43,861 nt of DNA from the NCBI GenBank assembly GCA_945877125.1, contig CAMCQT010000029.1:1-43861 (forward strand). The letters are read 5' to 3'. Origin of the DNA: Candidatus Brevifilum fermentans. GTDB lineage: Bacteria; Chloroflexota; Anaerolineae; Anaerolineales; Villigracilaceae. Under the pieces are notes generated by a model, which worked only from the letters and a program-made list of their open reading frames with translations, ran no database searches and was not told the DNA's origin. The position numbers and the translations under genes were made by a program. This document shows, piece by piece, positions 16,052 through 24,438 of this stretch. Positions within the stretch are counted from its first letter, which is position 1. The number at the start of each line of letters is the position of its first letter.

Positions 16052-17056
16052 CTATTTTTTGATCAGACCGAGGTCTACAAAGGTGAGATACAGGTAGCCG
16101 ATGAGCATGAGCGCCCAGGCGAACATTTCGATCCTTGCCCATACGGTTTCCAATGAAAGTGAAAAATTATCCTTGATGGTTTCGACGATGCCTTCGAGGT
16201 TGTCAAGTTTGTTTTTGAGATTTTCTTTCCAGTCTTTGAGGTAGAGTTCGCTTTGGATGGCTTCGTAAAGTTTGGCGGTGTACCAATCTCCGATGAGCAG
16301 CAGGTTTTGCTCGGCGCGTTCAAAGTCGATCATGACTTCGAGTTTGTGTTCTGCGATCTGGCGGATGACGCCGCGTGTGGGGCGCGGGCGGCGTTTGTTT
16401 TCAAAGAATGTGGCGCTGATCTTGTCGAGCATGGTTTCGATGGATTCATCCAACATTCGGTAGCGCAGGAGTTGATAGTTGCCGATCTTGAGTAGGGCGA
16501 TGTCGGACTGGTAGTCTTCGTTGGCGGCGATGATGACGGCGCCTTCCCAGTCGACGAGGGTGAGTTCGGCGGCGGAGTAGCGCGTGCGCGAGGCGAGGAT
16601 TTCGTTTAGTTCTTCCTTGTCGAATACTTCACGCTGCGAGCGGATAAATTTGGCAAGTGCGATTCCGTTCTTTTCGATCCATTTGTCGGGCGTGGGGCTG
16701 GCATCTTGTACGAGCAGGATGGTGTATTCTTCGTAGAGTCCGCTTTGACGGTATTGGGTTGGGATGAATTTACTTTCGAGCGCGCTTTGAATTTTTGCGC
16801 GTTCCTGCAAGACGGATACCGCGAATGGGTCTTTCAGGTCAAAGTGACATTCAACCATTTGCACGCGCCCGTCATAGCGCTGACACATGACCTGCACCGC
16901 ATGACCTTCGATGAGCACGGTTTCTTCGCCGAGGGTGACAAGGTCAATATCAATTGGCTGGAAATAAGGCGCGTCTTTCAACCCCTTGAATGGTTCGGGG
17001 ATGGGCGCTTTGCCGTCGTTGGCATCGGGGAAGGCGATGAGGTAGCAGATTTCCAT
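16052..17056 (-). CDS. tail-anchored protein, possibly RMD1/YagE (DUF155)-like
   Basis: The 334-residue product has a soluble body and one C-terminal TM helix (about 305-327), ending LGLIKK. The body includes LTLVDWEGAVIIAANED, a line LLKIGNYQLLRYRMLDESIE, and long amphipathic helices (KDWKENLKNKLDNLEGIVETIKDN) before the TM helix. This order resembles RMD1/YagE-family proteins, but similarity by eye is limited and I hold the family open. It lies between the PAS gene (39 bases upstream) and the pseudo-radical SAM gene (9 bases downstream) and is therefore part of the cluster. The membrane anchor could bring the cluster's enzymes close to the Cys-Ala-tail membrane protein. Confidence 0.7.
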   Translation of the reverse strand: MEICYLIAFPDANDGKAPIPEPFKGLKDAPYFQPIDIDLVTLGEETVLIEGHAVQVMCQRYDGRVQMVECHFDLKDPFAVSVLQERAKIQSALESKFIPTQYRQSGLYEEYTILLVQDASPTPDKWIEKNGIALAKFIRSQREVFDKEELNEILASRTRYSAAELTLVDWEGAVIIAANEDYQSDIALLKIGNYQLLRYRMLDESIETMLDKISATFFENKRRPRPTRGVIRQIAEHKLEVMIDFERAEQNLLLIGDWYTAKLYEAIQSELYLKDWKENLKNKLDNLEGIVETIKDNFSLSLETVWARIEMFAWALMLIGYLYLTFVDLGLIKK

Positions 17057-17057
17057 A

Positions 17058-17097
17058 AAAATAGTGTGTGGTGGGTGGTGAATAGTGGGTAGTGATT
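17058..17097. repeat. simple GGTGAATAGTG-type intergenic repeat
   Basis: G/T-rich units of the form GGTGGTGAATAGTGGGTAGTGATTAG fill the gap between the PAS gene and the next gene. Similar words recur at 17454-17541. No coding or regulatory signal is seen. Confidence 0.4.
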
Positions 17098-17437
17098 AGG
17101 AGCGGATGAAGTGGGGCATTTCGATTGGGATTTCTAATGAGATTTCCACGAAGCCTGCGTACTCGCCTTCTTTATACCACGGGGATTGGTAGATGAGTTT
17201 TTTGATGCCGTTCTTTTCGATGGTGTAGACATTTTTGGCTTTCGCCGCCAGAAGTCTTTCCACTTTTTGATGGGAGGTGCCTGGATGGCAGTCGAGCATG
17301 TTCGTGCCGATGAGGTTGTACCCGCCATCTTTTTCAAATGTTTTGGCGGATTTGTCGTTCATTTCGAGGATGATGCCTTCGGCGTCGCAAACGGTGACGG
17401 CGGCGGGGAATTCTTTGATCCAGGTGTGTGAGGGCAT
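17096..17437 (-). CDS. single PAS-domain protein
   Basis: The 113-residue product is one PAS domain with almost nothing else: FPAAVTVCDAEGIILEMNDKSAKTFE (residues about 10-35), a middle helix with GTNMLDCHPG, and the closing strands KNGIKKLIYQSPWYKEGEYAGFVEISLEI. PAS domains bind small ligands, flavin or heme, and mediate signalling or protein contacts. No output domain is attached, so it must act through a partner. It sits between the active radical SAM gene and the tail-anchored gene. ATG with GGAG a few bases upstream. Confidence 0.85.
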   Translation of the reverse strand: MPSHTWIKEFPAAVTVCDAEGIILEMNDKSAKTFEKDGGYNLIGTNMLDCHPGTSHQKVERLLAAKAKNVYTIEKNGIKKLIYQSPWYKEGEYAGFVEISLEIPIEMPHFIRS

Positions 17438-17453
17438 AAAAACTCCAGAAAAT

Positions 17454-17541
17454 CAAGGATAAATTATGAAGGATGAAGGATGAAAAAAGTAAGAGGTGAG
17501 AAGTAAAAAGTGAGAAGTAAAAAGTGAATGGTGAATAGCCG
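17454..17541. repeat. simple repeats GGATGAA and AAGTGAGAAGTAAA
   Basis: This gap between the radical SAM gene and the PAS gene consists of short tandem words (GGATGAAGGATGAA, then AAGTAAAAAGTGAGAAGTAAA). The same GGATGAA words occur inside the radical SAM gene at 18585-18612. No gene is present in the 127 bases. Confidence 0.55.
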
Positions 17542-17564
17542 ATGGTGTGAAATAACTCAACTTG

Positions 17565-18896
17565 TTAACTTGCAACCTTTAAACCTTCAAACTTTAATGG
17601 ACATCCGCCGCCGCATTCGGGGAGCAGGGAGCAGGTTTCACATTTGAAGGGGAGGTTTTGGCGTTCGCGCAATTGGACGGACAGTTTGTGATTCCAGATT
17701 GAGTCCCATGAGTTGGTGAGGAAGTTGCCCAGCGATTGATAATACGATTGGCAGGGAAGCACATCTCCATTGGGTTCGATGCACATGCTGTAGAGTGCGG
17801 CGGTACAGCCTTTGACGCCGAGGTTGTTGGCGGTGGGGTCGAACTCGCAGTATTGCGTCGGCGTGTACCAGATCAACTTTTGTCCGCGCTCGGCGGTCTT
17901 TTGCGTGGCAATGTCGAGGATGGGCTGCAATTCGCTTTCGTGTAGTCCCGTGCCGACGGTCAGCCCTTGTCCCGAATAAATCAGGGCGTTCAACCCGACG
18001 GTGGGGACTCCGTTGTCGGCGAGGAAATCCAGCGTGGCGGGAATGGTGTGGACGTTGGTTCTCAGCATGGTGGTGTTGGTCATCACGTACAGTTTTGTGG
18101 CGAGTACGTTGTTCAAGCCTGTGATGGTTTGTTTGAAGGCTCCGTTGGAGCGCATCATTTCGTCGTGGATTTCAGGTACGCAGGATTCGACTGTGATCTG
18201 CACATGGTCGAGTCCCGCTTTGACAAGCTGCTGGACGTAGTTCATGTCTGCGAGGCGGCGGGCGTTGGTGTTCAGCCCTGTGATCTGCCCATTGGATTCG
18301 GCGTGCGCGATCAGTTCTGGCAGGTCGTTTCGCAGGGTAGATTCTCCGCCGGTGAAGACGATGTGCGGCACACCCAACTCCCAAAGCTGGTCAATGATCT
18401 TTTTCCATTCATGGGTAGTCAGCTCGGGGAAGTTCCGCTCGCGGGCGTTGTAGCAGTGGGCGCAGTCGTTGTTGCAGCGATAGGTGAGTGCCAAATCCAT
18501 GCGGTAGGGCGCGGAGGGACGCGAGCTGAACGGCATGGTGGTCTCAAGTCCGAGCTCGTGGATGGGGCAGGCGCCGTTTAATAAGGATGAAAGATGAAGG
18601 ATGAAGGATGAATAATCCTCAAACGCCTGCGCCTTGCTGACGTTGTATTTTTTTTGAATGGTCTTGACCGCCTGTGGCTCGTCGGTTTCTTCCAAAATCA
18701 GGTACGCCATTAATGCGGCAGTTGGGTTGAGGTGCATGACACTGCTGGCGTTGATGATGAGCGTGCCTGTGCCATCGGGGTCAATGCGGAGATGGATGCG
18801 GGATTTTTGAAACTCGTCCTCGCGGAGGTAGTGATAAAGTCCCGACGATGGACGGTGGACGGTGGACGGTTTGAACCATTTGTTTAATAAACTCAT
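17565..18896 (-). CDS. radical SAM/SPASM enzyme with PqqD-like N-terminal domain
   Basis: Predicted radical SAM maturase of 443 residues. Residues about 33-108 are a PqqD-like RRE (LRIDPDGTGTLIINAS ... NPTAALMAYLIL ... IQKKYNV), the domain that binds precursor peptides in RiPP pathways. The radical SAM cluster site CNNDCAHCY is at 141-149 and GGE at 183-185. The C-terminal SPASM domain has CTAALYSMCIEPNGDVLPC and CETCSLLPECGGGCPL, enough cysteines for auxiliary Fe-S clusters, as in PqqE and sactipeptide or ranthipeptide maturases. ATG with GAGGT 5 bases upstream. Two simple repeats typical of intergenic DNA lie in frame (18585-18612 and 18844-18870). The adjacent upstream gene encodes the Cys-Ala tail protein, the likely target. 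Confidence 0.92.
   Translation of the reverse strand: MSLLNKWFKPSTVHRPSSGLYHYLREDEFQKSRIHLRIDPDGTGTLIINASSVMHLNPTAALMAYLILEETDEPQAVKTIQKKYNVSKAQAFEDYSSFILHLSSLLNGACPIHELGLETTMPFSSRPSAPYRMDLALTYRCNNDCAHCYNARERNFPELTTHEWKKIIDQLWELGVPHIVFTGGESTLRNDLPELIAHAESNGQITGLNTNARRLADMNYVQQLVKAGLDHVQITVESCVPEIHDEMMRSNGAFKQTITGLNNVLATKLYVMTNTTMLRTNVHTIPATLDFLADNGVPTVGLNALIYSGQGLTVGTGLHESELQPILDIATQKTAERGQKLIWYTPTQYCEFDPTANNLGVKGCTAALYSMCIEPNGDVLPCQSYYQSLGNFLTNSWDSIWNHKLSVQLRERQNLPFKCETCSLLPECGGGCPLKFEGLKVAS
18585..18612. repeat. GGATGAA-type simple repeat inside the radical SAM gene
   Basis: Four to five GGATGAA-like units lie in frame and encode part of SSFILHLSSLLN, between the RRE and the radical SAM barrel. 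The same word is intergenic at 17454-17541. Confidence 0.6.
18844..18870. repeat. GGACGGT simple repeat inside the radical SAM gene
   Basis: Three near-perfect GGACGGT units encode STVHRPSS near the N-terminus, a segment absent from the pseudo-radical SAM paralogue. Confidence 0.5.
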
Positions 18897-18990
18897 GAGT
18901 ACCTCTAAATGTGGTCTCGGTACGCCCCGCGAAGAATATGCGAGGCTACTCGACCACCACTGATTACTGACGACTGATTACTCTTCACCA

Positions 18991-20643
18991 CTATCTTCCG
19001 CCCCCCGCGCAGGCGCACGCGCAACCCGCACAGGCGCAGGCACAGGCGCAACCGCCGCCAGAGCGACTACTGCCGCCGCTGCTTCGGCTGGGCGGAGGCG
19101 GAGGATTGGTCTTGCCCGTGATTTTCTCGGTGAAGGTGTTGAGGTTGCCGATGGTCTTCTGCGAGAAGGTCTGGACGCCCGTCACCATTTGCGCGGCGAA
19201 GTCCGCGCCAGGCAGGGAGCCGCGACTGGTGGACGTGGGCAGATTCGTCGGGAAGGCGGAAGTCGCTGTCGGTGTGGGACGATAGGTCGGGTCGTAACGT
19301 CCCCACCACATCGGCATGAAAATAGGTCCGCTGAAGGTGCGCCGCGTGCGGTCGTCGTAATCCGTGTCGAGCATCGTCCATTCGAGGGCTTCGTCATATT
19401 TCTGGCTCTTGACTTCGGGCGTGTCGGCGGCTTCGATTTGCTGCCAGGCGCGTTCCATGATGGACTTGTAATAATCGGTGGTTTCCTTGCGGCTAAAGCC
19501 CTTCATCTTTTCGGAAACCGACTTGACGAAATTAATCATCATCTCTTGAATGGCGCGGCTGCGCTTGGGCGCGTCGGGTTCCTTGAAGGCGGCGAGGAAA
19601 TCCTTCTCGTACTCGTGGAGTTTTTCGGGGAGCGGGGAGGCAATCTCCAGTTTGAGCGGGTCGCGGTCGAGGACTTTGGCGGCATCCTTCTTGACCACGC
19701 CAAACAGAATCATGGTCAGCACTTTATCGAGCGGCTGTTCCATCAGAATGGCGGATTCGGCGGCGGTTAATCCGCGTTTGATGCCGTGCCCTTCAATCGA
19801 AACCTTGGGCGGCAGGTATTGCATTTTGCGCTTTTTGGCTTGCACGGCAGAAATGGCGGGTAAGCCGATAAACATAAAAATAAAAAATCCGCCGCAGCAC
19901 AGGGCGGAAATGGTATCGCCGCTAATTAAGGGTTCGACCGGCTTGACCTGAATGCTTTCGGCGGGGACGTAACTGCGCGGGAAGGAGGAGCCGAACAGAT
20001 AATATTCCGAGGCGTTGGCGGAAGTGTTTTGCCAGGTGTAGGTGACGCGGTTATTGGCGTCGTAGGCGGCGGTGGGTTCGGTGGGGAATCCCAACGGCGC
20101 GGTGTGCCATTTGGGTTCTTCAGATTTGATATTGGGCGGCAGGTGATAAATCATGGTCAGGTCGGTGGCGCCCGTCACATATTGCGAGCCGAAGTAGGTC
20201 GGGGCGAAGACTGCGCTGGCGTAGGTTTCGTCTTCGTCATCGGGATACAGCACGCCCGTAATCTTGCCGACATAAACGTGAACGGTGGCTTTTCCGCTGG
20301 CGGCGATGGATTGACTTCCCATCACGATGGCAAAGCCCGAACCGTCGCCCTGATAATCGCTCATCGAAACCGTAACAGGCGTCCCGTCCACATCGGCTTT
20401 GATCGTGCTCATATCGAAGCTATAGTTGGGCATACCCACATCTACAAAGTCAATCACATGTGAGCCTGGCTGGTTGACAAATAGCCACTTGTAATCCAGC
20501 GACATGCTGCCGTCCGCGTTCCAGTAGACATTCACCACCTGATTTTCCACCTGAAAATAATAGGGCAGGTCGCGGGCAGACGCGGATGTGACCACGCTCA
20601 CCGTCAATAAAAACGCCAACACGATTAGGAATATTCTTTTCAT
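18991..20643 (-). CDS. DUF2207-like membrane protein with C-terminal Cys-Ala repeat tail
   Basis: The 550-residue product starts at the ATG with GGAGG just upstream (20643; a longer frame to 20670 is less likely). It has a signal peptide (MKRIFLIVLAFLLTVSVVTSASA), an extracytoplasmic beta-rich domain (about 25-235), one TM helix (ISALCCGGFFIFMFIGLPAISAV, cut here into two parts ISALCCGGFF and IFMFIGLPAI), then a cytoplasmic domain with LTAAESAILMEQPLDKVL as in DUF2207 proteins, a Pro/Thr/Ser linker and a Gly/Ser-rich end. The last residues read G-G-G then C-A-C-A-C-A-C-A-G-C-A-C-A-C-A then G-G-G-R: seven cysteines alternating with alanine. DUF2207 tails are usually Gly/Ser low complexity. The next gene in the same direction is the radical SAM/SPASM enzyme, so a modified tail is inferred. 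Confidence 0.8.
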   Translation of the reverse strand: MKRIFLIVLAFLLTVSVVTSASARDLPYYFQVENQVVNVYWNADGSMSLDYKWLFVNQPGSHVIDFVDVGMPNYSFDMSTIKADVDGTPVTVSMSDYQGDGSGFAIVMGSQSIAASGKATVHVYVGKITGVLYPDDEDETYASAVFAPTYFGSQYVTGATDLTMIYHLPPNIKSEEPKWHTAPLGFPTEPTAAYDANNRVTYTWQNTSANASEYYLFGSSFPRSYVPAESIQVKPVEPLISGDTISALCCGGFFIFMFIGLPAISAVQAKKRKMQYLPPKVSIEGHGIKRGLTAAESAILMEQPLDKVLTMILFGVVKKDAAKVLDRDPLKLEIASPLPEKLHEYEKDFLAAFKEPDAPKRSRAIQEMMINFVKSVSEKMKGFSRKETTDYYKSIMERAWQQIEAADTPEVKSQKYDEALEWTMLDTDYDDRTRRTFSGPIFMPMWWGRYDPTYRPTPTATSAFPTNLPTSTSRGSLPGADFAAQMVTGVQTFSQKTIGNLNTFTEKITGKTNPPPPPSRSSGGSSRSGGGCACACACAGCACACAGGGR

Positions 20644-20691
20644 GCAGCCTCCACAATTACTAATTACCAATCACTAATTACTAATTACTAA

Positions 20692-21093
20692 TTACCACTT
20701 CGGTTCTTCAGTCATTTGATAAATGGTGTGACAATATGGGCAGTTGACCATCGGCGCGCCGTTGGTGAGGGTGATGTCTTTGGCAGAGAGAGTTCCGCCG
20801 CATGAACGACATTTGATTTCCTCGATCTTGGTTTGCCCGGGCAGATCCACTTGCATGGTCACTTGCTGAATGACTTCAGTTTTAGTTCCGCGCATGGCGG
20901 CGATGACCATGCCCGCTCCGCCCGCGAAAAATAAAATACCAACGAAGGCAAAGCCAAGCCCAAATGTCAGCCATGAAGAACTTCCCTGCGATGATGTTGA
21001 GGCGATGGTATAAAATGCACCTAACACAACCAAAACCAATCCAATCAAAAATAAAATTCCAGCGCCAACGTAAAGAACAGTTTTGTTTGCCAT
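20692..21093 (-). CDS. membrane protein with two TM helices and a zinc ribbon
   Basis: The 133-residue product has two TM helices (about 5-27 and 44-66) and a C-terminal zinc ribbon formed by CRSCGG and CPYCHTIY (residues about 97-122). It is the first gene of the minus-strand cluster, 48 bases before the Cys-Ala tail protein, and has its own promoter at 21165-21193. Small TM plus zinc-ribbon proteins often accompany DUF2207-like proteins; a structural or assembly role is inferred. No enzyme motif is visible. Confidence 0.8.
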   Translation of the reverse strand: MANKTVLYVGAGILFLIGLVLVVLGAFYTIASTSSQGSSSWLTFGLGFAFVGILFFAGGAGMVIAAMRGTKTEVIQQVTMQVDLPGQTKIEEIKCRSCGGTLSAKDITLTNGAPMVNCPYCHTIYQMTEEPKW

Positions 21094-21115
21094 GTTCTTA
21101 GACTCCTGTGAGGTT

Positions 21116-21154
21116 AGACTTCGGAAGTCTCAAAGACTTCCGAAGTCTTTTTTT
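21116..21154. repeat. palindromic hairpin with T run, REP-like
   Basis: Fifteen-base arms (21116-21130 and 21134-21148, starting AGACTTCGGAAG) are followed on the plus strand by six Ts. It would terminate plus-strand transcription, yet both neighbours are on the minus strand; there it sits in the 5' leader of the zinc-ribbon gene. Related to the palindrome at 5707-5739. Confidence 0.6.
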
Positions 21155-21164
21155 ATATACGATG

Positions 21165-21193
21165 AGTCTAGCATTTTCGTCTCATTCGGACAA
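21165..21193 (-). promoter_or_regulatory. promoter of the radical SAM cluster
   Basis: Minus strand: TTGTCC (21188-21193), a 17-base spacer ending in TGC, and TAGACT (21165-21170), an extended -10. It lies 72 bases before the zinc-ribbon gene start at 21093. Confidence 0.6.
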
Positions 21194-21223
21194 TTGACAT
21201 TTGTCCTTATATTTCGCCTATTA

Positions 21224-22426
21224 TTATCCAATTCCAACTTGAGTTGTGTTTTTCTGCGGCAACTTTACCCGCAAGGCGACAAAGAAGTTAATGACGGCGA
21301 TTCCCGCGCCAAAAAGGAAGACATACTGAAAGCCGAAGGCGTTCCAGACCAAACCACCCAGCAACGCGGCGGAAATCGAGAAGACGTGGTCAATGGTCAC
21401 GGCGGCGGTCAGCGCAGGTTGAATGTGATCGGGCTGGATGGCGATCTTCTTCATATAAGTAGCACGCGCCATGCTGACCGAGAAGATCATCTGGTCAATC
21501 AGGAAGGCGGCGCAGACGACCAGAAATGCGACCTGCTCAGAAAAGATGAACGTGGCGAATCCATAGCCGAAGCAGACGAAAATCAAGATGACCGCCTCCG
21601 AAGCCAGCACCACCCGCTCGCCGAATTTGTCGATTGCCCACCCAAGCAACGGCTGAAAGATAATCCCGATCACGCCGCCGATGGTGAAAAGCGTCGCCAT
21701 CAGTTGAGTCGGCTGTTTCAGCACGCTGACCAACACCCAGGGCGCAAAGGTGATGAAGAGTTGTTTGCGCGCGCCAGAGAGCACATTCAAAATATAGTAA
21801 AGGCGGTATTCCTTGTGCAGTTGCAGAAATTTTCGCTTTTCAACAACAGGCTCGGGCTTCATCATAAACAACAGAATCGCTGCCACAACCAACAGCGCGG
21901 CGGCGATGGCGAAGGTATGCTGGAACGTAAATCCAAGATACTTGAATCCAAGTACCACGCTGAAACTTCCCAGAATGGCGGCAAAGTTGCGGATGGAGTT
22001 GAGCTGTCCCAGCCGCCGACCATCCTGCCCCTCGCGCGCCAGTTCCATACCGATGGTGGACGCGACTGGCATGAAGAGGTGGTTGCCCATGCTGTAGATG
22101 AAAAGCCAGATAATCATCACCCCGTAGCTGGTGGAGGCGAACCCGATCATCACCGCCCCGATAGCGCCGAGGGCCATCGCCACCACGCCCAAACGGCGCG
22201 AGCACAGGAACCACAACGCCGCCGAGACAAAGACCACCGAAAACCCTGGCAGTTCGCGCGGAAATTCCAAAAACGAACGCTGAAAACCTGTCAACGCAAA
22301 TTTGTCGTTGAGAAAATTATTGAAGGTGGCATCGACCATGCTGAACGCCATGCCAAGCATCAGCGCGGCGGTGGCAAAGAGGATGAGTTCACGGGACGAT
22401 TGTTTGATGCGGGAAATGAAATTCAT
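21224..22426 (-). CDS. major facilitator superfamily transporter
   Basis: The 400-residue product is hydrophobic throughout with about 12 predicted TM helices in two halves joined by a charged cytoplasmic loop (MMKPEPVVEKRKFLQLHKEY, near residue 195). Motif-like loops GRRLGQLNS (between helices 4-5) and GWAIDKFGERVVL (the MFS motif A analogue between helices 8-9) support the fold. Substrate cannot be told. It is on the same strand as the radical SAM cluster but 130 bases upstream, and the cluster has its own promoter, so a functional link is uncertain; an exporter for a modified product would be one idea only. Confidence 0.88.
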   Translation of the reverse strand: MNFISRIKQSSRELILFATAALMLGMAFSMVDATFNNFLNDKFALTGFQRSFLEFPRELPGFSVVFVSAALWFLCSRRLGVVAMALGAIGAVMIGFASTSYGVMIIWLFIYSMGNHLFMPVASTIGMELAREGQDGRRLGQLNSIRNFAAILGSFSVVLGFKYLGFTFQHTFAIAAALLVVAAILLFMMKPEPVVEKRKFLQLHKEYRLYYILNVLSGARKQLFITFAPWVLVSVLKQPTQLMATLFTIGGVIGIIFQPLLGWAIDKFGERVVLASEAVILIFVCFGYGFATFIFSEQVAFLVVCAAFLIDQMIFSVSMARATYMKKIAIQPDHIQPALTAAVTIDHVFSISAALLGGLVWNAFGFQYVFLFGAGIAVINFFVALRVKLPQKNTTQVGIG

Positions 22427-22544
22427 TGAAACCTCGAAATGGGATGCAGAATTCTAGCACGCAAATGGGGATGTTTCTCATCAAATCAAGTGCCACTTGT
22501 CCTACATCTAATCTTGGCTTGGATTTATACTTGAGAGAGCATTT

Positions 22545-22578
22545 AACCACGAAGGGCACGAAGGGACACAAAGGAAAA
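22545..22578. repeat. dispersed repeat, AACCACGAAGGGCACGAAGG type
   Basis: The stretch is nearly identical to 37748-37781 (one base differs in the first 28 bases). It fills part of the gap between the MFS gene and the mutase gene. At the second site it is one arm of an inverted repeat. Confidence 0.75.
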
Positions 22579-22630
22579 CCTTGGCGCCTTAAAACATCTC
22601 TGTTTATCTCTGTTCATCAAGGTGAATAAT

Positions 22631-24283
22631 ATGACCCTCCAAAACCAATACAACAAATGGAAAGAAAACACGCTCAAGAAGTCTTTGGATAAGTTCAAGG
22701 AGCGCAAGGAACGCTTTGAATATTCATCTGGACTTGAAGTCCCGCGCCTCTCTCTCCCGCCTGAAGCGGACTCGGCTTACGAGGAGAAATTAGGCTTCCC
22801 CGGAGAATACCCATTCACCCGCGGAGTACAGCCGACGATGTACCGCTCGCGCTTTTGGACCATGCGCCAGTATGCGGGTTTCTCCACAGCGGAAGAGTCC
22901 AACAAGCGCTATCGCTATTTGCTCGCGCAAGGTCAAACGGGGCTGAGTGTCGCTTTCGACCTCCCAACTCAAATTGGGTATGATGCGGATGATCCCATCG
23001 CGGCGGGCGAAGTTGGCAAGGTCGGCGTTTCGATCTCATCCATTCACGACATGATGCAGTTGTACGACCAGATTCCGCTCGACAAAGTTTCGACCTCGAT
23101 GACCATCAACGCGCCCGCGGGCGTTTTGCTGGCGATGTACATTGCGGTAGCCAAGCGTCAGGGCGCGGACATGCACCAGTTGCGCGGCACGATCCAGAAC
23201 GACATCCTCAAAGAAGACGTGGCGCGCGGAACTTATATTTTCCCGCCCGCGCCTTCGATGCGGCTCATCACCGATATTTTTTCATTTTGCGCGAAGGAAG
23301 TTCCCTTCTGGAATACGATCTCGATCTCAGGCTATCACATTCGCGAGGCAGGCTCCACCGCCGTGCAGGAAGTAGCCTTCACGCTGGCGGATGGCATTGC
23401 GTACGTTGAAGCCGCGCTCAAAGCTGGCTTGGACGTGGATGCCTTCGCGGGTCAGCTTTCGTTCTTCTTCAACGCGCACAACAACCTGCTCGAAGAAGTC
23501 GCCAAGTTCCGCGCCGCGCGCCGCATGTGGGCACGGATCATGCGCGAACGTTTCGGTGCCAAGAAACCGTCTTCGTGGCAACTCCGCTTTCATACTCAAA
23601 CGGCTGGCTCCACGCTTACGGCTCAACAGCCTGAAAATAACGTGGTGCGTGTTACGTTACAAGCTTTATCGGCTGTATTAGGTGGGACTCAATCCCTGCA
23701 CACCAACAGCATGGACGAAGCCCTTTGGCTGCCGACGGAGAAATCTGTCCGCGTGGCGCTCCGCACCCAGCAAATCATCGCCTACGAATCAGGCGTAGCA
23801 GATTCGATTGACCCGCTGGCGGGTTCGTATCTGATCGAACATCTGACCGACGAGATCGAAAAAGGCGCGCTGGACTACATCGCCAAGATCGACGAGATGG
23901 GCGGCGCGCTGCAATCCATCGAACGTGGATTTATGCAAAACGAAATTCAAAACGCCGCATACGCCGCACAGAAGGAGATTGAACACAAAGAGCAGATCGT
24001 GGTCGGCGTCAATCAATTCCACGTTGACGAAGTTCTCACGTTGGAACGTTTGCAGGTTGACCCGTCGATTGAGTTAGGTCAGCGCGAGAAGTTGAGGAAG
24101 TTACGGGAGAGGAGGAATCAGGAATTAGTTGATCAGTTATTAGGGAAGTTGGTGGACGCGGCGAAAGGCACAGACAACCTGATGCCGCTCTTCATCGAGT
24201 GTGTCGAGAATGACATCACCCTCGGCGAGATCTGCAATACGCTGAGAGGGGTGTGGGGTGAGTACGTGGCGCAAGGATTTTAG
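22631..24283 (+). CDS. acyl-CoA mutase (methylmalonyl-CoA mutase type), large subunit
   Basis: Catalytic subunit of a B12-dependent acyl-CoA mutase, 550 residues. The TIM-barrel shows [19 protein letters not shown], the substrate loop [37 protein letters not shown] and [18 protein letters not shown], all characteristic of the family. The C-terminal cobalamin-binding domain (DXHXXG) is absent, as in forms whose B12 subunit is a separate protein; none is encoded here. Methylmalonyl-CoA against isobutyryl- or other acyl-CoA specificity was not resolved. ATG 22631 is preceded by AAGGTG 6 bases upstream; a GTG at 22622 is also in frame. Works in propionyl-CoA / branched-chain acid metabolism. Confidence 0.93.
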   Translation: MTLQNQYNKWKENTLKKSLDKFKERKERFEYSSGLEVPRLSLPPEADSAYEEKLGFPGEYPFTRGVQPTMYRSRFWTMRQYAGFSTAEESNKRYRYLLAQGQTGLSVAFDLPTQIGYDADDPIAAGEVGKVGVSISSIHDMMQLYDQIPLDKVSTSMTINAPAGVLLAMYIAVAKRQGADMHQLRGTIQNDILKEDVARGTYIFPPAPSMRLITDIFSFCAKEVPFWNTISISGYHIREAGSTAVQEVAFTLADGIAYVEAALKAGLDVDAFAGQLSFFFNAHNNLLEEVAKFRAARRMWARIMRERFGAKKPSSWQLRFHTQTAGSTLTAQQPENNVVRVTLQALSAVLGGTQSLHTNSMDEALWLPTEKSVRVALRTQQIIAYESGVADSIDPLAGSYLIEHLTDEIEKGALDYIAKIDEMGGALQSIERGFMQNEIQNAAYAAQKEIEHKEQIVVGVNQFHVDEVLTLERLQVDPSIELGQREKLRKLRERRNQELVDQLLGKLVDAAKGTDNLMPLFIECVENDITLGEICNTLRGVWGEYVAQGF

Positions 24284-24293
24284 ACTTGAACTG

Positions 24294-24360
24294 CCTCCCC
24301 CAAATGGGACATGTTACATCTGATTGTCATAAAAAGTTCCCCTGTCCCATTTGAGGGAGA
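24294..24360. repeat. 67-base palindromic element, MITE-like, copy 1
   Basis: Terminal inverted repeats CCTCCCCCAAATGGGAC and GTCCCATTTGAGGGAGA enclose a 33-base core. The whole element matches the reverse complement of copy 2 (25880-25946) at 57 of 67 positions by hand count. It lies 10 bases after the mutase stop. No target-site duplication is evident. Confidence 0.8.
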
Positions 24361-24438
24361 CTCGCAAGCATAGGTTTACAATACCCTGAATGCCATATAA
24401 GAGTGAGATATGATCGAAAAGTTTAAGGAATTTAAATA

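Noticed and set aside
21083-22429. A long open frame (448 codons) on the plus strand opposite the MFS gene
   Set aside because: It reads as polar low-complexity residues without any motif, while the minus strand gives a proper MFS transporter.
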